Source of the DNA: Pyricularia pennisetigena
Lineage: Eukaryota; Ascomycota; Sordariomycetes; Magnaporthales; Pyriculariaceae
Direction of reading: 5' to 3'
NCBI RefSeq assembly: GCF_004337985.1
Contig: NC_043741.1
Coordinates: 5,106,430 to 5,170,429 of the forward strand
Length of the DNA: 64,000 bases
This document shows positions 1-11,380 of the stretch, piece by piece; positions within the stretch are counted from its first letter, which is position 1, and each line of letters starts with the position of its first letter. Made by a program: the position numbers and the translations under genes. The notes beneath the pieces are model-generated. The model was given only the letters and a program-made list of their open reading frames with translations, did not search any database and had not been told where the DNA came from.

Positions 1-774
1 CAGGGTTGATCTACAAAAAAGTCCAGTCGTCTCTTGTCTCTCCTAGAAGATAAATACAAACATGCTGGCCACCCGACCTCGACCATGCGTCTCGTGACAC
101 CAAGAGTCATCAGCGATAACAAGGCCTCAGTCCCTGCCCTTCACGAGCATCCCATTCTCGATTACCGTCCACATCATGCTCCAGAATGAGCCAGATTCGC
201 TATTAGTACAATTGAGAAAAGGATTCCCACCCAGGGAGGTGAATCTTGTCGAGTTGTGACACTCCTGACCGTACTTGGATACCATACCACTCATTGGCTT
301 TCGTCGTCATCCCACCCAATGCGGTGACAGGGCCTGTGACAGGATGTACGACCAGAGCGACAAAGAGACGCAGGCCCCTGTGCCCACCAGACACGATAAT
401 ATTAGTATTTAATGGCGTCAAAGTTTTTGCTGTTCGTATTGCCGTGCCAAGCGGCAGAAACAACGGCAGAGAAGTGACGCAATGTTGCTTGCAGATGATG
501 CTGAGCGCAAAGATGGTTGAGGAAAAAGACAAAGTGACAAACTGAGATGCGCAAAGACGAAAGAAATACCCAGTAGACAAAGATCCGTGAGAATGACAAA
601 TGGTGACAAAAGAGCCAAGACCTTTGGTGGGAACTCATTACAGGCGAGACCAGTCAAAGTCGCCAGGCATCAACTTGTCGTTTTCTCTTTTTGTTTTCGT
701 GTTTTATTCTGTAGACTGCTCGTTTGAGAAATCTGTCGATAAAATTTATGCCAAGTTTGTTATAAGGCCGATGA
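1..774. other. Gene-free left edge
   Basis: No reading frame here resembles a protein. The open frames are short, overlap each other on both strands and lack a plausible start context. The right-hand part is downstream of the wall-protein gene and probably holds its 3' untranslated region. A gene running in from outside the window cannot be excluded for the first 200 bases. Confidence 0.5.
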
Positions 775-2047
775 TCACAGCCAGAATAGGACCGTGTACA
801 CAGTAACACCAGACATGACCCACGATAGGGCACTCCATTGAGTATTAACTCCGGCGTTTATCGGAGGAGCAGCTGGAGGAGGAGATGCAACAGGCGGCCC
901 AGACGGCTGTGCGGGCGGGGTCATCATGCCTTCGGTGGGTTTCGGGGTTGGAGCGGGAGTTGGTGTTGTACCGGCCGGGGTTGTGGCTGGGCCGGCATTA
1001 GGCGGTGGAACTTGGATCTGGCCGTCCGTAATCTGGGACACCGGAGGGGCCGATACGAGCGGGACAGAGAGACTAGCACAAGGGGTAGTGCGGGCTTGAA
1101 CTTGTCCTAGAATCCGGTTTAGCATGGTCAGCCTGTAGTTCTAGCGCGAGCTTAATGACCGCCACTGACGCCAACGTGGGGTGTGCCTGTGAACTAGCAA
1201 AACTTACCATCGCCGATCTGACACATAGCTATTGGCACCACCGTAGTGATTACCTGTGGCTGGCCGTCGGCAATAGGGCGTACGATCGTTGTTGTTACAA
1301 TGTTGGTACCGACAACGTGCCCCACACCACCTGGGCTGTTGACATCGGAGCCGGGACCGCAGGGCATAGCTTTGAGAACGACCGGGTCGCACTGCGGAGC
1401 CCAGTTGCGGTCATACAAGTTCCAGAAGTCGCCTGACTTGCATTGCCAAAACTGAGTCGAGTTTCCCAGAGCCATCAAGCCATTGGGGCAGAGAGAAAAT
1501 CCCGCTGTGTACAAGGCACCGGCCTGTGCAGGCTGGTCGAACTGGAACTGGTAGTTGGACGCGATGTATCCGGTACGCAACAAGGCGTCTTTGGTGACTG
1601 AGTTGCTCAGGGTAACAACAAGCACGCCATCATGGCCGCACTCCTTTCGCTTCTGAATAGCCTTATGTCAGTAGCTGCCGGCTTATTGCGCAAGAATATT
1701 TGACTCTTTTGGAGATGACAGGGTCCGATATATCGAAAGAGCTCGACTGTCCGGACGTGTTTGGCCCAGGCCGATACCGATAGAGATGACCCAAGAGGGA
1801 CAAGAAGGAGGAAAATCAATGTCCCATTATCTGGTAGACTTACTCGAAGACTGAGAACAGAATCACCATCGCGCTTCGCCAGCTTCGCAGGGATAACCGT
1901 GACCTCGAACTTTCCTGGGAAGCTCGCCTGGCATCCGGCTGGGGCTTTGGTCGGCGGGGAAATGTCAGCGGTGACACCTTGAGCGTTGACCGCAGCGGCA
2001 AAGATGCCGAGCAGAACAGCGAGCCTTCCAAGCAGGTATGACTGCAT
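775..2047 (-). CDS. PIR-type covalently linked cell wall protein, 3 exons
   Basis: This is a secreted structural glycoprotein of the cell wall. Inferred exons are 2047-1844, 1652-1208 and 1106-775, giving 326 residues; both introns start GTAAGT, and the phases match. The N-terminus is a signal peptide (about residues 1-22, ending AVNAQG) followed by a Lys-Arg processing site (AKRDG). The middle carries the conserved fungal wall module with the stretches GYIASNYQFQFD and NLYDRNWAPQCDP. Two PIR-type motifs follow, CQIGDGQVQ (its GDG codons span intron 2) and SQITDGQIQ. In this family the glutamine of such motifs forms an alkali-labile ester to beta-1,3-glucan. A Pro/Thr-rich linker then leads to a hydrophobic C-terminal tail that could direct GPI anchoring. 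The membership is clear; the anchor type is inference. Confidence 0.85.
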
Positions 2048-4792
2048 TGTGAGCTTTGGCGACCTCTAAGAGCTGAAGTTTCGATCTGATCAAGCCTAAG
2101 TTGAATCTGGTCGGTTGCTTTGTAGGGAAAAGAAATGCCCAAAAATCAGTTTATGATTAGCAATTCTTAAGTTTGAAACGCGTGGTAGTAGTATTGAACG
2201 AACGAGACTCTCGGAAAGAAAATGCAGAGGTACTCTGGTTTTAATTTCGCAAGTGAAGATGAAGTGAAAATTTTGACGAGGCTGGGCAGTGATTCTATGG
2301 CATGGGGGCGGAGCTGACTAGTATAGGTAGGCGTCTGGAAGCAGACGAACGGAACCAACTGGAATGCGAGGAGGGCTGGACTCGTAAGGCAGCTGGAGCT
2401 CATGAGCCTGGGCCAGCTTTTGCGGACTCACCTTTTTTTTTTCGTTACGGGCTACTGGTCTCGCCTGACAGGGAGATGGTAAGAACGGATCAAGAAAGAA
2501 CGGCTGGAAAACGAATGTGCGGGTTGATGGGCTTTTTTTCTTGAAAAGGAAAGCACGAGGAGTAGATGGAGTCGAAAGATGGTGCCTCAATGAGGGACAA
2601 ATCTGCAGCGGGGCGGGTCTTGTAGTTACTTTGTTGAGGTACGTACGGACCAGGAATTTCGCCGCCTCTACCCCTTGCCTTTTGACCCCCCCAGGCAAGG
2701 TGTTGAGAGACAATCAAGGGAGCACAGTACAAGCAAGCCCGGAAAACGCTACATGGCCGAGAGGCAACAGAATGACCCCACGGACAGTCTCCGGTATTCG
2801 GATGTGACCCTCGCGAGAGGCTCCATGAGGTTGGCGCGCTAATGCCGTGTTTCTGGCATGGCGTGGAAATGGCGGAATGTTAAACGCAACCACGGAGCAA
2901 AAATGCATGCCAAATGCGACTTGTTAGGCAGGCAGTGATGACGGACTGTGGATTTCCGAGTGAGCAACCAAACACCTACTCCCCAACTGCTCGATTTGAT
3001 ATGCCCACAACAAGACATTATTCTGCAATAAATTTGATACGGAAAGACCAGCAGAACAAGGATACCATACCACAATGACGGGTAATTTGGCAAAGTATTC
3101 AAGACATTGTAGGGATGCGACTGATATATGGCTGTACCGGCAATCCCTAGATACAGAAAAAAAGAAACAGCCGGCCCAGGCAAGTAAACAAACATGTATG
3201 AACCAGTGACGCGGGAGCATACGACCATGTCACTGAACTTGATTGTGTATGGCACGAAACAAACGCCACACTTCACCCTTGCAGCAGTGCCACCCTATAG
3301 CTGCAGCTACAAGGGATTGGATCGGTCTGCCCTTGAGGCGATGGTCGCTCACACATGGATGCCGTGTAACGTACGATAAAGTGCCTACCATGAAAACTAC
3401 CTTAGGTAGCTCAGGTTGGTGGCTCATGTTGCTAGGTAGCTAGTTGAGAGCAGACTACAGTCGTGTTAAGGCAGACACTGGTGTAGTAAACTCACTAGGC
3501 CGTTGCCATACATATTCGTGGTTGTCATGGAACGCACAATAGTAGCTGTCACTGTCAATTAGCTTATAAGGCTTACCTAGTGAGGCAATCTGATACAACC
3601 AACTCCAAGGCAGAAGTAAACGAACGACGAGGAGGCTGATGATCCCCACTAGGTCAACTCCACTCGACGGAAGCGGCTCGTAGATCCGTGTGGGGCACTT
3701 TGAATGGTAAAAGTGGTAAACAAGACGCTAAGCTTCCTTGCCCTGGGCTGTCCACGGTAGTGCGCGAGATGTAATGCTTGGCTATGGGGAACGCAGATGT
3801 ACCGCAGTGGTTGGAAACTAAAAACATGCCTCGGCTGGTCGATGATTCAAAGATTCAAACCCACCTACTAACATCATGCAGTGCTTGTTAGAACTGAACA
3901 CAAATTGCCCGGTTTCCGTTGTGCCATGCTAGCACAATGCCGATGTCGGCTGCCCGCATCACCTTGTTTGTGTGAAGTAAAAAAGAGATCTCGGGTCGGA
4001 ATCTGCCGCGGGGCGCAACTTGTTGTAGCACGTAACTACGAGTAAGTACCCCGGCCGTGAAGATTTGTGCGATTTGCAAAAGAGCTCGAAGCCAAACATG
4101 GGCGCGGATATTTTTGCTTGTCGTGTGCTTCGCGCCATTCGTCGTTAATCGTCCTTCTCTCGAGAGCAATGTGTTCACCCCGCCAGTGATAGGTCTAGTT
4201 CTAGGCCTCAAAAGCTGGTCCCATCAAACGGTAGCAAAGGCGCCCGCACAACGATTACAGGCAACGACGAATGTTTCAAATCGCCCGCCTTTTCGCCTCG
4301 TACCGAACGACGCCGTGGGTCGCCAAAAATCTGCAGAGCCAAGCAACACCAGGGCTTCAATGGCGAAGCCAGATCAAAGTCGCGCTGTGTAGCTGGGAAT
4401 CCACGTACTTGGGTCGGTTCGGTGCCATTCTGTGCCACGACGGCTGTGAGCTCGTGGGTCGGATGGCACCATCCATGTTAGATGGAGCCTCGAGAATCAT
4501 ATATGTGATCGGGTCTGCGGGTCACGGCCGTAAATGCCATACGAAGGTGTCAATTGGATGACCCCAGTCTCTCACCTGATTAGACAATTAGACACTGCTT
4601 ACCGCATGCAAGCCTGCATCGGCAATACAAACGAACATCATGGAATTTCGTATGAGGCCATCGGCTGGCTTCAGGATGGCAAGAAGCACTCCATCACGCG
4701 CACTTGCTGCCGTTAGCCCATAAGCCTTGGTAGAAATATAAGATTTAGATTGACATCTTACTCGTAACAAAAGTCATGCCCGCCGCTTGTGA
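2048..4792. other. Long intergenic region, no gene seen
   Basis: About 2.7 kb separates two minus-strand genes. The open frames are all under 150 codons, overlap in several frames and show no domain, signal peptide or codon pattern of a gene. Short T runs and repeated AGGTAG-type strings (for example around 3400-3450) are present. The first few hundred bases are the promoter and 5' region of the wall-protein gene. Confidence 0.5.
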
Positions 4793-5671
4793 TTATTTTT
4801 GTCGAATATTCTTCGGCTTCCTCTTCTTGAAAACCACTGCCGGGGCTGCAGGCTCAGCCACTGTATGTGGAGCGGATGCATCATCCGTGGGCTCTTTCTT
4901 GACAACGTCCTCCTCCTTGATGACATTAGACTTTTCTTCTTGTGGCGCTCCCTCCATTTCAGGTCCTTTCTCCGCATCTTCAGCCTTCACTCGTGGTTTC
5001 GTAGCGTCCTCCTCCTCATCCTCCTCCTTCTTCTCCCCCTTTACCACAAAACTCGAGCCGCTCAGCAGCGCATCCAGCTCGCCTTCGTCATCCCCGCCCG
5101 CGATCCTCGTGTCCATGCCCCACCTCCTCGGCTTCTTGAACAGGCCGTTGACGGCATTCTCCTCCTCCTTCTCCTCCTCCGTCTTCTCCAGCTCCCTCTT
5201 CCTCACCCCGCGCGCCACGCTCTCGTTCCCTTCACCGTCGTCGATTATCCTCGTCTTGGTGACGGTCCACTCGCCCGCCATCGCCATTTGACCCCTCAGC
5301 TCGTCGGGTATGTTGACGCCCATCCCGGCAAGCTGCTCCAGCTGCGCTTGTCGCTGCTCCCTGCTCAAAGAAGATGACGATGCCTCCGGCGGCGGCGCTC
5401 GTCCCGGCGCTCCACTTCTGCCATTCTTGTGTTTATTGTCCCCGTCCCCTCCCGCCACGACGCCGTTCAGCCGCTCAATCTCCCGCCGCGCCCTCTCCTT
5501 CTCCCTCTCTTGCTTCTCGTGGCCCCGGTGCAGGTCGCGGAGGGCGCGCTCCACGGCGCCTCGGTGTTTTCCCGTCGCCTCGTGGTTGGTGCGCTCGAGC
5601 TTCGTGTCGCGCACGTACATGGAGCAGTGCTTGCACCAGTACCGTGGCGTTGACTTCCAGTATTCAGCCAT
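4793..5671 (-). CDS. U1-type (matrin) zinc-finger protein, WBP4/FBP21-like splicing factor
   Basis: This is a single-exon gene of 292 residues. The N-terminus has the U1-like zinc finger: Cys13-x2-Cys16, then His30-x5-His36, within YWCKHCSMYVRD and NHEATGKHRGAVERAL. This finger type binds RNA or protein in spliceosome components, and the arrangement with the finger at the extreme N-terminus is that of WBP4/FBP21 proteins. It is followed by a charged coiled-coil-like segment (about 45-70) and a Lys/Glu-rich disordered region, and it ends in a basic cluster (KKRKPKNIRQK) that could be a nuclear signal. No WW domain is visible, so it matches the shorter fungal form. Nuclear pre-mRNA splicing is the likely role. 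Confidence 0.8.
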   Translation of the reverse strand: MAEYWKSTPRYWCKHCSMYVRDTKLERTNHEATGKHRGAVERALRDLHRGHEKQEREKERARREIERLNGVVAGGDGDNKHKNGRSGAPGRAPPPEASSSSLSREQRQAQLEQLAGMGVNIPDELRGQMAMAGEWTVTKTRIIDDGEGNESVARGVRKRELEKTEEEKEEENAVNGLFKKPRRWGMDTRIAGGDDEGELDALLSGSSFVVKGEKKEEDEEEDATKPRVKAEDAEKGPEMEGAPQEEKSNVIKEEDVVKKEPTDDASAPHTVAEPAAPAVVFKKRKPKNIRQK

Positions 5672-6840
5672 GGTGAGGTTTTGGGTGGCAGCGGCGGCGG
5701 CGGTGGCGGATGGATGCTTTCGCTTGAGGGTGCTGGGTAGCGTGTGGTTGAGCAGGACAGGATGGGGTGCGCGCTAATCGTTGGATGTGAAGATTTTGGT
5801 CGAATAAAGTGCAAGGCGCTGACTTTCGCTGTCACAATTCGTACGCCCATGTCAATATCACGGCGAGCTCAGAAGGAAAGGATGACGAAGCTAGGTGATT
5901 CTAGTACGACAAATCCTTATCTGTTATCGTGGGACTCTCCAGCAACCCTAACCCTAACCCTTTTTAATTAAGCATTGTTCGAAAAGCCGTACCCAGGCAC
6001 CGTCTTAGCTCTACCTTACCTACCGACATATATCGACCTGTGCTACCATGGTTTTAGGCTGACTACTGCCTCAAAACAGCAACCAAGCACAGAGAGACTT
6101 TATGGCTACCTGCCCAATTTTCTTTTCCTCATTCATGTTCATAGCCCGACTCTTCTTAGTCCGCGGCTCGGGCAGCTACCTGCGCGTGATATGTTCGTTA
6201 TGATATATTTACAAGAAGCCAATTCCCCTGCCCCTGATCCCATATAACGCTTGACAGAAAATTCCGAGTTTCCCTCCTAATGGTCCTTCCCCATGTACCA
6301 GACCATTGACGCCGAACGCTCAAGTATTTTATCAGAATACTGGATGAAAATGCCGGACCCATATACCGTGACGTGGGGGACAGGGTTCATATCCAGCTGA
6401 GGACTCGAGCTTATGCAGTTAGGTGTTTGCATTCGCATTTATATATTTGTACAGCGACCCTCCCGTCATGGAAATTGACTACATCGCCATGACGAGACAG
6501 GCCTCATGGCCTTGTAAGTCATTATCGATCCCCCATGTGGTTGGTGATAATCAGGTCGACGGTCCCATGAGAGTCTTGTGCATGTATCTCTCGTAAGCCT
6601 GTCGTTATGCTGTAATGAGCAGAGACGAAGGGCCTATCAGTGTGCTCGCGGCTTCACTGTCGAGATTCCAAATCGAGTGGTGATATTCGACGGCCTCTTT
6701 GCTAATCCAATCTCTCTTTCCGCGAGAGGTATTGGAAAATGCTAAGGCGAGGCATGGAGTGTGTGTCCTATCGTGTTGTCGTGTGTGTAAAAGTGCTCGA
6801 AATAGATTATTGATGCATTTTATATGTGTCCAGAATGTTC
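5672..6840. other. Intergenic region with a telomere-type repeat
   Basis: This region lies between the zinc-finger gene start and the end of the membrane-protein gene. It has no supportable gene. It contains a 17-base telomeric-type array (5944-5960), listed separately. The right half should contain the 3' untranslated region of the membrane-protein gene. Confidence 0.5.
5944..5960. promoter_or_regulatory. Interstitial telomeric repeat / telobox
   Basis: The sequence is AACCCTAACCCTAACCC, nearly three units of the fungal telomere repeat. It lies about 270 bases upstream of the zinc-finger gene start. Teloboxes of this kind are known promoter elements for ribosome and RNA-processing genes in yeasts and plants; a regulatory role here is inference. 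Confidence 0.4.
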
Positions 6841-9269
6841 TCAAACGTCTCCCCGCGGTCGATCAAACGGGGCGTGATCTTCTACAATCATCGGTATACC
6901 GCCAACCATGGTGATGTTATCCTGTCCAAAACCCTCCAAGAAAGGGTGATTCCTGTCAGAGTCCTCCGGAACAGTTCCTGGCGGCGTCGATGTCGTGGGT
7001 GTTGCCACTACGGTGGACCCAGTTGGGGAACCTAAAGTACTAGGACTTGATTGAGATCTTGTCGAATGGCCCGAGCTCACAGATTGTACGCTTGGAGGCC
7101 TTGGAGCCACGCCGAAATCTCTGCCGAAATCTCTGCCGATATCAGTCCCTGAGGGCGAAGGTACGCCCGGTAGAGTCGTCAACGACTGTTGGGGTGTGAC
7201 TTTGAGCTCTATGCCCTGCTCCAAGTTGTCGTCGTCGTCGTCCGACTCGTGCACTTCCTCATCTTCGGAGTCTGGATAGTCTTGATGGACCACCTTATAG
7301 TGCTTCGCAAGTCGTCTACTAAATCCTTCTTCGATGCCGACTGTGGAGAAAAAGACCAGTCAGCAACATTTTTATAACGTGGCAGCAGGAGCCACATGTC
7401 TACATTGATCAAATGTTTGGCAAATGCGAAGGAGAATAGGTTGGAGAACTTACAGATGTTGAAGTATAGATACTTCCCGAGAATAGGTGCCCATACCATA
7501 AGGGCAACCAACTGTCCATAGGTCCACCTCTGATCGTTAAGAAGGGTGGTTTCGGCCACAAGCAGGAAGATGTTATAGAAGTATAGGGCAGTGAATACCA
7601 CCAGTACGACCTGCAATGCAACCCAATAGAGGAACCAGATTCCGGGCCACACCCTTCGCCGGAAAATGCGGGCCCACGGCCTGCGCTTCTCCCAACGGCG
7701 AGCCTTGATCTCCATGGCATATCGTCTCCAAGCCCACCAGCTGAACTGCTCGACAAGTAGGGATGGGTAGACCCAGTATGAAATATTCTGGCCGAGATCG
7801 TCTGCAACCGCAAATCTGAGGTCGCCGGTGCAGTAAACAAGTGGGCTGGGATTGCCGCCGCACTCGGACACTCCTTGGGTCTGGCGGAAATGATCATAAA
7901 CGCGTTGAAATGCTGGCAGCATGTAACCGCCACGGATGTCGACCGTCATACCGAGGATGAAAACGAGCGACGATATCGCCAATGTGTACCACCATCGCAT
8001 GCCGGAACGTTGGAGACAACATTGAACCAGCAGAACCGGCAGCACACCGGAAACCGCTAGCACTTGAACCAGGCCAGAGTTGAAAAGGATGGATCCCAGC
8101 GACGTGACTGAGCCAAGATCCGGACCATCCGTCGACCTGAACGTAACCAGCGTAGCCACCTGTATGGCGGCAACAAAAAAGCCCTGCACTTCCTGGAACT
8201 CGATCATGGAGCTTATCACCGCCGCGTTACCTCGCGTCAGTGAAAGGTTTCTTTGCATCTCCCTCGACAGCTTGAATGCGTTCTTTCTCGTGTCCTTGTT
8301 GACCCATGCCTTTGTAAAGAAAATGGGACGCATCACGGAGCTCAGCAGTTTGGCGAGACCGAAAAACAGCAGAGCGATTCCCGTCTGGAAGATGTACGAC
8401 ATAAGCACACCGGGCCCAGCGATGTCTTCGTTTACCACACTGTCTGCGTGGTCACAATAACGAGCCAGCGCGGATGTGATCTGCATTAAGTTGTCTGTTC
8501 GGACCGTAATGTCCTTGAGGCTCATGATTTCATCGCTACAAGCCCCTTTGCCCTTGTTACGACACGCCGCAACCGAGCATGATACCATGCTTTGTATGAC
8601 AGATGAGCCGTTGAAGTCCGTGAGGTCGTTCTTGAAGGACAGCGTCTCAGCTAGCTTGCGTGAGTACAGGTCATTGCTGTCCATTTTAGTCTTGTTGTCC
8701 GCGATCCAAAGGGATGCAGTAGCCAGTTGCATGCACGTCGCCAACGTCGTCGGCTCAAAGAGCAACCTAGGATCCGAGCAGGCTTGTGTGCAGTTGAACG
8801 TCCTCGGTTCCATGTTTGACTCTGTCACACTGCCGGAGCGTACGACGAAGCATGTTGGCTGATCGATGGGAATCCTCCCACGGGGTGGTGTATTCGGCGG
8901 CAAGTTCGAGTAGTTGCTCAAGTCAGCATGTGCCCAGTCTGTGGTGATGTGGGTTGAAATCTCCCGGATCTGGTTAACGGCTCGGGTGAATGGTTGAGGG
9001 TACGCCCTAAGGACGCCATAATTGTCCTTTTTGAGGTTTGCAATGAGCGACGAGTTGGACGGGACGAAACGCAGCGACACTGGCTCGAAAGATTCTGGGG
9101 CCGAGTTTGATGCGGTAACTGCGTTGACTGTCGAATTGGGCCCAAGGCGGGCACGGATGGCCTCCGGGGGCGGAATCAGGCCGGCGCCGGGGGTGGGTGT
9201 CGACGCGGCGATGGCGGTCGCAAGGTTTCCCACGGCCATGGCCATGACTGCACCTGTGGGTTGTCCCAA
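6841..9269 (-). CDS. Fungus-specific multi-pass membrane protein of unknown function, 2 exons
   Basis: The inferred exons are 9269-7454 and 7340-6841, giving 771 residues. The intron has GTAAGT at its donor, a CTGAC branch point and CACAG acceptor; reading through it instead gives a wrong-frame tail. The N-terminus is hydrophobic and looks like a signal peptide, followed by a long predicted extracellular region (to about residue 275) with scattered cysteines and N-glycosylation sites such as NSS. About six or seven membrane helices follow, for example in FQTGIALLFFGLAKLL, the stretch around QVLAVSGVLPVLLVQ, and WFLYWVALQVVLVVFTALYF. The C-terminal tail is cytosolic-looking, acidic (SEDEEVHESDDDDD) and Ser/Thr/Pro-rich. 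I do not recognise a characterised family; transport or sensing at the plasma membrane is possible but unproven. Confidence 0.75.
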
Positions 9270-11125
9270 TGCCTATGCGGCCGTCATTCCTTTCCACCTC
9301 CTCGTTGCCGGCGTTGTCGGCAGGTCTTCCCGTTGGCGATTGGCAACAAAATGGGTGCCGGTTCGGATCGATTGCGGCGGGTTTCGTGTGGGTTGCCTCG
9401 TCGTAATGCGTGCGTTCTCGTTAATGAAACTGTACTTCTTATTTTTTTTTTTTTTTGATCCTTTGCTTTTTTTTTTAAAAGTCTGTTTTTGTTTTATAAT
9501 TTTCGTCAATGGAATCGTGGCAGATGCGAAGGTGCTCGGCGCGCTGCAGAAGGCACGCAATTGGCCTTGGACAATCGAAGTCGTCGGGTGATGGTGAAGA
9601 ATTGGCACTGAAAGGACACAGCAAACAGGCGATTCGAGGTGCCCAGAAAGACCCTCCCTCCCCTAAAACTTCATGGCCTGGATTTGGCGGTTCGTTGGTG
9701 TGGATCAAAATCAAAAGCGCCACTACCATCCATCCATGCTCCCAGCGAGCCAGGCCTCCATACTCCTCAAGTATTAGCCCCTTGCCGAGCCAGAGTTCCC
9801 GTGTGGTGGAGTTTTTGCCGGTTCGCTTTGGGGCAGCCCCACCACTAGCGACTCAGACCGCTCCGTGATAGGTAAAAGCAGGCTCCTAGTGGAGGCCATG
9901 GTTGCTGGACTGTCTTGGCTTTGCTGATTGGAGCAGTGTGGCGCAGAGTGCACGACTCACAAACAAGAACTGGGAAAGATGTCCGATTGATGTTGCTGGC
10001 CGTCACACTGACTGTTTTCAAAGGGACGGAAAATGCAACCGAAATTTGGCTTTTCTACCATTTTTCCCCCCCTGTGTGATTAGAGAGTTGCAAGCAACGC
10101 GTTCGACAAATATCGATCCAACCGGCGCCTTCTACCAATGCTCAACTGCAAGCCGTCTGTCAGACCCTAGATCACAAACGCGCCGGCTAAGAGCCACGTC
10201 CATCAGGTGGCACGGCGCAATGGCTTTGTTGGCTTGTGAATGACGTATTGAGTGCTTTCTTCTGCACTTCTTTGCATTCCAACCTGGAAAGGACCAGTTA
10301 GGTAAACTTTGATCTCCCATGGTTGCACTCTCGTCTAGAGCCAAGTTATTTACCCTTTGTCCCCTCCAAATGTGAGACGGCAGGTCCCCACAATTGCCCG
10401 CCAAACACTGAGGCCTCATTCAACATCCAGCCAATGGCAATAGCCAGATGATCTGGTGGTTGCCCCGCCGTCTCTGATATGCAATGTACAGTACTGGTTC
10501 GAAGTGCAAAGCATTTTTTTTTTTTTTTTTCAGAGTCCTGCTTAGATCGACATGTTCTCTCTTTAGCTGTCAAAACATCAGTCCCATGCAGCCCTGTATG
10601 GATAATCGGCTGTACCGAAATTGTAACGACTCAATCTACATTCAAGACGCTTTTGCGACTCGAGAATGATGTCAGGTTGCAGACTGAACATCACGTGACC
10701 TAGGGAACGTGAGAGGACAAGTCGCCTTGGAGCAGGCTGGACAGTTTGGTCTAGATAGTCTAGACTGCCTAATTGATACTAAAGCAAATAGTCGGTTGCG
10801 ACGACCTCAGGGGCCAAGTCTGGGATTTCCGCGGCAAGCTTTACAAATACTCGTTACTCGATTTCCGCCTTGCGCCAACTTTCTTTCGCAGTCATGGGAA
10901 TAAAATAAGCATCTCAGGCAGGCTAATGAATGCCAGTCACTGCCTGTGATGCTTCATCCCTGCGACATTGATGACACAGGGATCGGCGGCGAGAACATCC
11001 AAAAGAGGAATGTCCTCGTGTCCCAACCCTAACCCTCTTGTGTGTGACATAACATGCCCATCTCCCAATCCAATCCTCCAATTTGGCAAAGGGATCGTAT
11101 GGGCGTAACTTTGTCCTTTTTTTTT
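9270..11125. other. Intergenic region, no gene seen
   Basis: This contains the promoter of the membrane-protein gene, several T runs (9440-9475, 10514-10530) and a two-unit telomeric array at 11025-11036. Open frames are short and overlapping, with no recognisable product. Confidence 0.5.
11025..11036. repeat. Two-unit telomere-type repeat
   Basis: The sequence is AACCCTAACCCT. It lies about 90 bases beyond the stop codon of the small secreted protein gene, so it is not an obvious promoter element for it. Confidence 0.4.
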
Positions 11126-11380
11126 TTATGGGACAGGCATCAAAAGAGCGGCATGACAGGCCGCCTGGCAACTTCCAAAGGCCGTGTTGCATGCAACGAC
11201 TGTGGCAGGTGCCGTTGCTCCCGCCGTGGCTCCCCAAGTAGCCCCTGCAGCGGTATAGCACGCCATGACAACTGCACAGCAACCTGCCTGGCAGACGCCG
11301 TATGCGGCTGGGCCGGCTAGGGCAAGGCCGTTTAGGACGGCAGTGGCCATGATAACTTTGGCAATTGCCGAGTAGTGCAT
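11126..11380 (-). CDS. Small cysteine-rich secreted protein, zygote-specific class V-like
   Basis: This is a single-exon gene for 84 residues. The N-terminus is a signal peptide (MHYSAIAKVIMATAVLNGLA). The mature part is Ala/Gly-rich and contains seven cysteines in the pattern GVCQAGCCAVVMACY, then VVACNTAFGSCQAACHA. This matches the short fungal proteins annotated as zygote-specific protein or zygote-specific class V copy B, which are common in Sordariomycetes and have no established biochemical role. The spacing of Gly-x-Cys-Gln-x-Gly-Cys and Cys-Gln-x-x-Cys is typical. The ending LMPVP also fits. I infer secretion; the annotation name reflects history rather than known function. Confidence 0.75.
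   Translation of the reverse strand: MHYSAIAKVIMATAVLNGLALAGPAAYGVCQAGCCAVVMACYTAAGATWGATAGATAPATVVACNTAFGSCQAACHAALLMPVP

Noticed and set aside
4776..5377. Two plus-strand frames of 171 and 192 codons opposite the zinc-finger gene
   Set aside because: Ser- and Leu-rich shadows of Glu/Lys codons; the minus strand has a genuine zinc finger.
7209..7340. Wrong-frame tail of the large membrane protein ending in a run of Thr
   Set aside because: It results from reading through an intron (7341-7453); splicing gives a different, plausible C-terminus.
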